A stretch of 64,000 bases of DNA from Paratinospora sagittata (Eukaryota > Streptophyta > Magnoliopsida > Ranunculales > Menispermaceae). The stretch lies in the NCBI GenBank assembly GCA_035771175.1, contig CM069598.1:9378314-9442313 (forward strand), read 5' to 3'. Under the pieces are notes generated by a model. That model ran no database searches, was not told the origin of the DNA, and saw only the letters and a list, made by a program, of their open reading frames with translations. The translations under genes were made by a program, and so were the position numbers. Below, one piece after another: positions 50,143-60,700 of the stretch (its first letter is position 1; each line of letters begins with the position of its first letter).

Positions 50143-50878
50143 TGTATATATATGAGAAATGATAATCTAACTTCAATAGTTGTAATTATAAGTGCAACTA
50201 CACATACACAGTCATTAATTACAATTTGAAGCGTAACTACATATGCACAATCATTGTATAAATGTTTGTGTACATATCTCAAGGTGTGTAGTGTAGTCAA
50301 ATTTCAAAACTGCACGCTAACGCCCCTATTCAAGTAAGGGGCACTCAAGAGTTGCTTGTTCTCTCATGCAAGTGCTCAATCCATAGATTGTTCTGAGTGC
50401 AGGGCTTGAATCCAAACTACAAAGAGAAAGAGGCAAGAAAATCTAGAGGTAGGTATTATTATGGATATGGAGATCCCTTTTATATGCCTATCGTCGCCAC
50501 CATTTCATTGCCTCACTCACAATCTCTATTTTCGTCACCCTTATAGCTTATGTTCATGGCTCGCTCCGTCTATCAAGTTAAGAATAAAAGATTTTCATAT
50601 TACTTTCTTGAATGCATGTTTGTAAACAATCAATTCGTCGCATGAAGAATGAAGAGTGCAATAGGGCTCAGCCTTATAAGAACATGACCAAACTACATCT
50701 TACGGATTGCATGGTCGCGATCCTACGTGTCCATACACATTGAAATGTGTACATACACATTCATTTAATAATTATGCATGTGTAGTTGTACATAAAATTA
50801 CAATTAATAGTTGTGTATGTGTAGTTGCACTTAAAATTGTAACTAGATTAATTAACATTTTCCTATATATATATATAT
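50143..50878. mobile_element. Non-coding element with long inverted repeats
   Basis: About 145 bp at 50143-50290 matches the reverse complement of about 50735-50878 at roughly 75% by eye; the best block is AAGTGCAACTACACATACAC. The 450-bp centre has no coding sequence. Structure fits a MITE or Mutator-type long-TIR element. Exact ends and target duplication are not clear. Confidence 0.6.
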
Positions 50879-51660
50879 TCTAACAATAGTAAAATGCTAT
50901 ACACAACATTTAATGTTAATATTTTAAACCGTCATTCAGCATTTAATGTTGATCCCAACTTTACAAAAAGTTGTACTATTTTATACGTACGTGTAGAATA
51001 ATAGAAGTGTTGTTTCCAATCTAATAATTGTGCGTAAAAGTGTTGTAACTGTTATTTACTATTTAAAATTGTACATGTAGAAATGTCATTTACAATTTAA
51101 AAAAGTAAAAATTATGGTTTTTCTTTTTCATTCACTGGCTTCTTCATTCTCTGTTCTGCCATTCTCATCTCTTGGATCTCTCTTTGTTTGTTTTAAGACA
51201 ACATCAACAATTACACTTCTTTGTTCACCATATAGCTTTTCTTTTTTTCTCTTTTTCTTTGTTGTTTCTTCACCTCATTCGTCATTGCTCTTCTTAATTT
51301 GTTTAATAAATTGCTGTTGGGAGATTTGCATTTGGATTACATACCCAAAATAGTTCATGGATTAAATTATATATTTAGCAATTTTTGGTTTTCATTTTAC
51401 TTTTTCATTTATTATCCGGTTGTTTGAAAAAAATGCTAAGACAAGAACAAATGTTAAAAAAACTTTATGATTACATCAAATGGTATAACTATAATTCACT
51501 CGAATGTATGTAATTAAACTTAAATGTTAATTTGCTCATTTATAAAATTCTTAATTTTCTCTTTTAAATAAAAAAGATTTACGAATTAATAAACTTAAAA
51601 ATTAATTCTTTTAATTTATTTATATGCGCTGGTGCAACGCAGGGGTTATATATATATATA
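50879..51660. other. Distal 5' flank of the TraB gene
   Basis: AT-rich, with a C/T-rich segment at 51113-51350 whose 79-codon frame is low complexity. A (TA)n run lies at about 51647-51662. No gene. Confidence 0.45.
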
Positions 51661-51707
51661 TGCGCATTGAATGCTACGTGGCCATGTGCCAACTAAGGAG
51701 GCACCGG

Positions 51708-51713
51708 CACGTG
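51708..51713 (+). promoter_or_regulatory. G-box upstream of the TraB gene
   Basis: CACGTG, the plant G-box recognised by bZIP and bHLH factors, lies 77 bp before the first candidate ATG. A second ACGTGGC core lies at 51676-51682. Function is inference from motif and position. Confidence 0.4.
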
Positions 51714-51789
51714 ACCAAAGCAAACCTGGGTCCTGGCCTGGACACTACGGCGCCAAGCACATTTCCTAAGTACTCACATAAGCATTTCC

Positions 51790-54700
51790 ATGATTCGCTC
51801 GGCTCGCTCGGCGACCATTCTCCGCTCGCCCGAGTTAACGCACTGCCCAAAACCTCAACTTCGTGACTACATTCCCGCTGCAACTTACATCACCACCGGA
51901 TTTCATTCCCTCTATCGCAATAACCCCAACAACAAAAGCTCCTCACTTCACCGGCGATTTTCTCCGTCCACTGGTTCCCTCTGGCCACCAGAAACCGCGG
52001 GATCATCAATGGAAATCGAGAGAAAACCTTCGCCGGAACCGGACTCATCCGTCCACCGTGTCGAGAACTCCGATTCTCCGGCGGCGACATCTGCCGATGA
52101 GACGGAATGGAGTTCTAGTAGTTCTGACGTGCCCGAGAACCCTGGCTTCGAAGATCCGGTGGAGGAGAGAGTTAGTGTTGACGATGCTTCTATGAGCGAG
52201 GATGTGTCTACAACTGTAGAAAGCGAGGCTGTTGATGGTGATTTGGGGAAGAGAGTTCTTCCGGAGGAGCTTTTGAAGGATGTGGTGGTGTTGAGCTGCG
52301 AGTCGTCGGCTGAAGGTGGCTCCTGCGACGTTTATTTGGTTGGTACGGCGCATGTTTCTCAGGTACTTCTAATTCTTAGTTTCTTTCAATTTTGGTTGAT
52401 TTTTTTATCATGCTTTTCATTTTATTGAGAATTTCCATAGGAATTGGAAGTTTATGGTTTTGAGATTCAGTTTCGAGTAAAATGACATACATACATAAAA
52501 AAGGGGGAACTCGTGGTGTTTTCTGCTTCAGCCACTCTTCCTCTTTCGAAGAATTGTTAATCGTGCTTCTTGGTTGAATTGCTTTTGCGTTGGATTTGGT
52601 AATTTGCTCGCAGAATTGAATCAGCATTCCAAACTCATATAAACATCCTAACAATTAGTCATCGCAAAAGGAGAAAGGAACAGCGTGGAGAATTCATAAA
52701 CTAAAGTTCACTAAATGATAAGCCAACTCATCAACATACCTTCTTCTGCCTGAAATTGACTTGTTGGAAAGATAAGGTTTACTTAAGAAACTTGTGAAAA
52801 ATCACATAGAATGTTTCCCCTTTGTTACATGGTAAGAAGAAAGAGGGACTGGGGCACCTCTCCATCCAACACACATAAAGCTCATTCTTTGAAATTTATC
52901 GAATCACTGGGCTTCCAATCTTTGTCACTTGTCTTATCGTTTATGCTATGAAATGTCACTCTCGAACCCTTTGTTTTTCTCTATATTTCGCCATCAGTCT
53001 CACTTGTACGAATGATCATTACATGTTAACAATACTCAATTAAACTCATTGTCTTGAGCATAATTTGCATCCCTTTAGTCACAAATTGTTCTAAGTCCTG
53101 ATAAAAGAGGAGGTTTGTGATAGGTAGTTGATATCGAGTGTAAAACTTTGTTAGATCAATTATGATAAGAATCTACTTAATCAAACTACACAAAGGGCTA
53201 GGAGTTGCTGTTAAGTTACCTGTTACACCCGCCTTCTGGTGTTTCAAAAAATGGGCAATGGATGCCACTTTGGCGTTCCATGCGTTGATAAATGAGTAAT
53301 AGTCCCTATATTACTCTAGACGAGTGCACGTAAAGAAGTTAGTTTACAATAGTCTGCTTAGTGTAGCAACTTGGAATATAAGGACATTAACATGTAAAGG
53401 AATGGATATAGTAGACACTATGATTGGGAGAAAAGCAGATATAATATGCTTATAAAAGAACAAATGGGTAGGAAAAAATCTAGAGAAATAGAAAACATAT
53501 GGTACCGATTATGGTATACTAGGAAACTTAAAAACAGAAATGGCAAAAGATAATTGTAGACAAGAAATCTAAATAATATTTCATTGAGGTATCTAGGAAA
53601 GAAATAGAATTATATCAATAAAACATATGAAAGAAGATAACACATTTAACATAGTTGGTGCGTATGCACCCCAATTAGGATTAGATCAACAAACCAAAAC
53701 ACAATTATGGGAAGATATGAATGAAGTAATCCAAGAAATATTCCAAGGAGAAAGCTTAATCTTACAATATTGATGGTGATAGATATATATAAGAGGAAAA
53801 ACAATTCGAAGCGCTTTTCTTTCGTATTCTTGACGAACCGGCGTTTATATATAAATGTAGGAGGATTTGTTTGGAAAGTAAGAAGACCCTTTGACATCTC
53901 TTGATCTACAAAGAATTCTTGACGTGAAAACTTAGAGATAAAAGGGCTGATCTTCGAATAAGAAAAAGAATGGATCCATAGGGCCCCAAATAAATCGGCT
54001 TATTAAAAAAAACCTTGTTCTTTGGAGGATCTATCTCATGTCTGGGGAAAACCCTAAAACCCTAAATCCTAAAAAACCTAAACCCTAGACCCTAGACCCT
54101 CCCTAAAACATTAAAACCCTAAACCTTGAAAAGGCCCTGAAATTTTTATCCATTATGTTAAAATGAATGCTTGGGTAGATTTGTAGTGTTCTTGAAGATG
54201 TAAGAGAGAAACATAATATAGCGCAGATATTTGTGGTTCTTATCTTTGTTTTTGTGGTTGCAGGAATCCTGCAGAGAAGTTCAAGCTGTCATCAGTTGCT
54301 TAAAACCGCAGGTAATTCCCTCTTTGAAATTCAAAAAGACTTGATTGACGTATGGATCATGTACCAATTTGCTGCCTGATTAATGATCATATAACTTCAT
54401 AAGTAAAACAGCTCTTTTATTCTGCAAAACTAATATATGTGTTGCACTATTCATTTGTTGGTGACAGGTTGTTTTCTTGGAATTATGTGCTGGTCGAGTG
54501 GCTATATTGACTGCCCAAAATCTGCAGGTATCTGTCTCATAACCTTTTACCTGTCTTTGTTATAGTCAATTGGAACACATCATGGCAGTTTAACGTTGTA
54601 GATATGGTGCCAACAAATGGACTTGCGCAATTTCAGGTAGGAGCTATTGAAATTATTCCATGCTATATCAAACTTTAACTTAAAAAAAAGAAGAGATAAA

Positions 54701-57700
54701 AGCACCTCAAGATTTTCTCTTCAAAGTTTGGGTAAAATCGTCATTCTATAACTAAAAAATCTTTTTAGGTAGTCTATTTAAATAGTTTTATAATCACTTA
54801 TGATAGCTGTACTGTTAAATAGGTTTTCAATAGTTTCTCTAAATTATAATCACTTCTGCATAAACTATCAGTAGAAGCTATGCAAATGGGACCGGGTCCC
54901 ATATAAGTTTTCAGATCTAGCATCCTTGAATCTGATCAGTACCTAATCCAGTTTGTACTCATTGCATTAACTTGCAATAGGCAGATAAGCCAAAGAAAAT
55001 AGTTGAGGTCAATGGTAGGAGGGGGAGTTATTCAGATTTTAGTTCTGACTTAAATCAGTGATTACACAGTAATCATGTCTGACGAGGTAGATGAAAGACA
55101 CATAAAAGGCTAGCTCAATTAGAGGGCTGAATTAGAGGGCTGAAGACTATGGGAGAACGCTGCTTAATCTTGAGTTTACTTGTTATGACTTGTAATTGTA
55201 GGCCCTAGTGATGAAAAGTTACTAATGCTCCTGGATTAAGACACTTGGTGGTTAAGGTGCACTAGATGCTGTTACTTTCTGTTGTACAACTTGACAAATT
55301 ACTGTCTTGGGCTTTTAAGTGCTCAGGAGTCGGTATCTTTAGGTTTAGAAGCTACTCTCTTGAAGTGCTAAAACAACTTAAATGGGCTTGTCCATGTCTC
55401 TTGTGCAATGTAGACAAGATAGTGAATCATGATGCTTGCTACCGGCAGATATATGTCTATACTCTGTTCGATTATATGTTGAATGTCAATGGATTGTCAT
55501 GTCTATTCTTTCACACCTTCCATAGAGGAATTATGAGTGAGAACACACTTACATCATTGCTTGAAGAGAGAAAACTCTTGAGTCTTGATTCAGTTCAATG
55601 ATTGACGGTTAAGAAGTTAAAAGAACTATTAATGTTTGCACATTTCTTTGATAAATAATTAAATACGATATCTGCACTTTGAAATGTTAATCTTTAAGAC
55701 CCAAAAAGATGAATTTGTAGGTGATCCATAAAATTTTAAAACTATGAGTCTATGACTTCTTTTTTGAAGAGAAACAAAAGCATTTATTGAAAGTAAAAAA
55801 GGAAACAGAAAGCAGGACCCCAGGGAGTATGAGACTTACTCCCCACAGCCCATAAGAACTAACAAGGTTTCCCTGACCTCTGAACCACTCATTGACACCA
55901 AGCCTCATAGCTAGATTTGGTTTTGTTGAGATTTGTTTCCTATACAAATTTATTTCCTGTATAGATTTGTTTCCTGTACAAAATTATTTCCTTAAGGATT
56001 TATTTCCTTTAAGGAATATAGAAGTTACTAAAATTGTAAATGTAGCTATAAGTACATAGCCTTGTATGTCTATATGTATGGAGTCCCTCCATTAAGACAT
56101 TACATAAGAATAAAGATCCTTTCTCTTCTCCCGCGGATGTAGGCCATAAAGCCGAACCACGTTACATCTTGTGTCGTTTATTATTTTATTTTCTTAACAT
56201 GGTATCAGAGCCCTAGTTTCTATTACTGGAAAATCTGTTTCGGCCTTCATCGCCGGAATCATCATTGTCGGCCTTCATCGCCGAAATCCTCTTGGGTGGC
56301 CTTCATCGCCGTCGCTGCCAGAATCCTCCGTCTTCATCACCGTTGCTGCTGCTCGTTGCATCTCCGCTGCCGCCGCTGTGTTTCTGCGACGCTGCCATCG
56401 TCATCACCGTCGTCTGCAACTGGTACGTGCGACTGGATCGCCTGCAAATCGCGATGCTCATCTTCCATATCCATTTCAATCGCGATCTGGAACTGCTACT
56501 GAATAAGCATTTAAATTGATCTGGATCGCCATTTAAATCGCGATCTGCAAATCGCGTCTGTCACTGTTCATCGTCTTCCTTGCAACTCGTCACTGTTCAT
56601 CGTCTTCCTTGCAAATCGCATCTGTCACTGTTCATCTTCTTATTTGCAACTCGTCACTGTTCATCGTCTTCCTTGCAAATCACGTCTGTCACTGTTCACT
56701 GTTCACTGTTCATGCGATTCACTGTTCGCGCGATTCACGCCTGCAACTGGTTCGTGCGATTCACTGTTCATCGTCTTCTTCGTTGATTGACGACTCAGAC
56801 TTGTTTTCGATCGCCGCTGCTGCTTCAACGTCCTCGTTCCCATTTTATGCTAGTTATGCAAAATCGCGCGAAGCCGATCTGCAGTTTCATCTTCGTCTTC
56901 TTCCTTGTTCGTCTTCTTTGTCTTATTTGAAGTGGTCTTCTTCTTCCTGTAACATCGTCTTCTTCCTGGTTCGACTTACAACCAACATCGCAACTGTACA
57001 TCGCATCTGGTTCGTCTTTGTCTTCTTCTTCCTCTATCGCTGTACCGACTGGTTTGTCTTCTTCTTCCTGTAACATTGCATCTGCGTTTTTCATCTTCGT
57101 CTTCTATTCTTCTTTTTATTCGATATTCGTTATCCAATATTCTTTTTATTTTATTTTTTCTTTTTCTCCCGTCTTCTTTCTCTCTTCCCTTCGTCCGTCT
57201 TCTCTTTCTTCTTTCTTATTTTCAGCACCTAACCAAAATATATATATATATATATATATAATATAATATAAATAAAATAAAATAAAATCATCAACCTCCA
57301 TCTTCGGCCTTCATTGCCAAAGAGAGGCTTGTTTGGCGTTCATCGCTGTTATTGAAGAATTTGACAAGGCATTGTTATTGTTGTTGCTGCTTCCACTGGT
57401 ACGTGAGCCAAAAGAAAGATGTCCAGTGTACAATCAATTGAAGAGCACTCTCTTAAGCAAGTCGGATTCAATCAGGATGAAATCAAGATTGAGAACTCTA
57501 CTTGACACTCTTGGAAAACCCTCAGGTACCAACTCATTGGCCCATTCAGGTAATTTTTCTATTTCTATTGGATTTAACGTCTCGGATAAATCTTTTGCTA
57601 ACTCTTGGGTTATAGATTCTGGTGCTACTGATCACATGACCAATTCTTCCAATATATTTCATACCTACAACCCATGTCCTAGTAGTCGAAAAATAGCCAC

Positions 57701-60700
57701 AGCTGATGGATCCTTAACCACAGTTGCTGGTATAGGTGATGTTCACATCAGCCCCACCCTTACACTCAGAAACGTTCTTCATGTCCCTAAACTATCTACT
57801 AATCTTATCTCTATTAAGAAACTGACCAATGATCTGAGTTGTAATGTAACCTTCTTCCCTACTTACTGTACATTTAAAGACCAGGACTTGGGAACGATAA
57901 TTGGACATGCTAAGGAACAAGACGGGTTGTATTATCTTGAGACACCAGTTCATCCTATCACGAGTACCACTTCATTTCTCTCTGAGCACAAACTTTCCAA
58001 TAAAGAAAAGCTATGGCTCCATCATCGCCGCCTTGGCCATCCTTCTTTTCGATCTCTTAAAATCATGTTTCCTTTTTTGTTTACATCTCTGAATGTTGAA
58101 GATTTTCATTGTGAAGTGTGTGAACTTGCGAAACACAAGCGTATATCTTTTCCGCTTAGTAATGACAGAAGTTCAAATCCTTTTGATCTCATTCATAGTG
58201 ATATTTGGGGTCCCTCTCCAATACCTAATGTTTCTGGAGCGCGATGGTTTGTGTCCTTCATTGATGATTGTACTAGAGTCTCGTGGATATTCTTATTAAA
58301 ACAAAAATCCGATGCGAGCTTTATTCTCCCTACCTTCCATAACATGATACACACCCAGTTTGGTGCTAAAATCAAGAGATTTCGATCTGACAATGCTAGA
58401 GACTATTTTAATCAAACATTGACCAATTACTTCCAAACCGAGGGGATCCTTCATGAATCATCTTGTGTTCACACTCCACAACAAAATGGAGTTGCTGAAA
58501 GAAAAAATGGTCACCTACGTGATACAACCCAAGCTTTTTTTATTTTAGAATAATATGCCTAAGTCCTATTGGGGGGAAGCTGTACTTACTGCAACATATC
58601 TTATTAACCGTCTACCATCCCGGACCCTTGATTTCAAAAGTCCTATGGAAAAGTTACGTCAATTTTATCCTAAGCTTAAAATCTCCAATAATCTTATACC
58701 TAGAATATTTGGGTGTGTTTCATTTGTCCATGTTCACCAACCCAACAGGGGAAAGTTGGACCCTAGAGCTCTTAAGTGTGTTTTTGTCGGATACTCTTCC
58801 ACTCAAAAGGGATATAAATGCTATCATCCGCCATCAAAGAAATTCTTTGTCTCAGCCGATGTCACTTTCTGTGAACCTGAGCTCTATTTTTCCGCTCCTC
58901 CTCTTCCGGGGGAGAATGTCATCATGGAAGATAAGGATCGGAACTCCCTTGATAACCTTTTTGATCTTTTTGACCCCTTTACCCTCCAACAAACCAAACC
59001 TGAATCTCCTACACCCCCGGTACCCAATGACGAACCTAAGGATCGGATGACTGGACAAGTGTACTCAAGGAATAAAGCCGCAGCTCCTGAACCGATGCAA
59101 GCTCAAGAATCTGAACCAATCTCTGAGAATGAGACAACAAATCTTGAACCCTCCTTACAAATTCCATTAGTTCCTGAAACTAACAATGATCTTTTAGCCT
59201 CTGAACCTGACAATGACCTTCCCATTGCCATTAGAAAGGGCACAAAGGAATGCACTAAACATCCCTTGTATCCACTATCTCATGTTGTATCCTTTGAGAA
59301 GTTCTCACAAACCCATAAGAGTTTCCTTACCAGCCTGAATAATATCCAGACTCCTACGTCATTATCCGAGGCTTTATCTAATACAAATTGGAAACAAACT
59401 ATGAATGTGGAAATGGAAGCCCTGGAGAAAAATACAACATGGGAGTTGGTAGACTTGCCTCCAGGAAAGAAACCTGTTGGATGAAAATGAGTTTATACAG
59501 TAAAATACAAAGCAGATGGGTCCCTAGAGCGCTACAAGGCAAGATTGGTAGCCAAAGGATATACACAGACATATGGTGTGGACTATCAAGAGACATTTGC
59601 TCCAGTTGCAAAAATGAATACTGTGAGACTTCTTTTGTCATTGACAGCTAATTATGACTGGGATCTGCAACAATTTGATGTAAAAAATGCATTTTTACAT
59701 GGGGATTTAGAGGAAGAAATTTATATGGAAGTGCCTCCAGGATTTGGCACCACTGATAAAGTGTGCAAATTAAAAAAGGCACTGTATGAACTTAAACAAT
59801 CCCCGAGGGCATGGTTTGGTCGGTTTGCCAAAGTAATGACAAGTATGGGATATAAACAAAGCCAAGGAGATCACACTCTGTTTATTAAGCACTCGACTTC
59901 AGGGGGAGTTACAACTCTATTAGTGTATGTTGATGACATCATCATGACAGGAAACAATGAGAACGAGAGACAAAATTTGAAGCGGTGTTTGACCGAGGAA
60001 TTTGAGATCAAGGAACTAGGGAGATTGAAATACTTCCTAGGGATTGAAGTGGCACACTCTAAACAGGGAATCTTTATCTCTCAACAGAAGTACATTACAG
60101 ACCTTCTTAAAGAAACAGGAAAGCTAGCATGCAAACCAATGAATATTCCTATTGATCTTAATCACAAGCTTGGAGAAGCTGAAGAAGCGCTGACTGTTAA
60201 TAAAGAGATGTATCAAAGACTAGTAGGAAGACTCATCTATCTCTCTCACACAAGACCTGATATTGCCTATGCAGTGAGTGTAATAAGTCAGTTCATGCAC
60301 AATCCTAAAGATATTCATTTGCAAGCAGCTAATCGCGTTCTACAGTATCTTAAAGGGACTTCAGGACAGGGCATCTTATTTAAAGGACACACAGGAATGG
60401 TTCTTGAAGCATATACTGATTCAGACTATGCTGGTTCAGTAGTTGACAGAAGATCAACTACTGGATATTGTACGTTTCTTGGTGGGAATTTGGTGACATG
60501 GCGAAGTAAAAAACAGAATGTAGTGGCCAGATCTAGTGCTAAAGCAGAATTCCGAGCAATGGCACAAGGGGTTTGTGAGCTATTATGGTTGCAGATAATT
60601 TTGACAGATTTGAAGATACACTGGGATGGCCCTATGAGACTCTATTGTGACAATAAATCTGCAATTAACATTGCCCATAACCCAGTCCAACATGATCGAA

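Noticed and set aside
53646..53897. Functional ycf2 or other gene on the minus strand
   Set aside because: Frameshifted fragment of a plastid gene fused to LINE sequence; a nuclear insertion.
54047..54126. Chromosome end
   Set aside because: Short degenerate telomere-like repeats inside a gene whose exons continue for 9 kb beyond.
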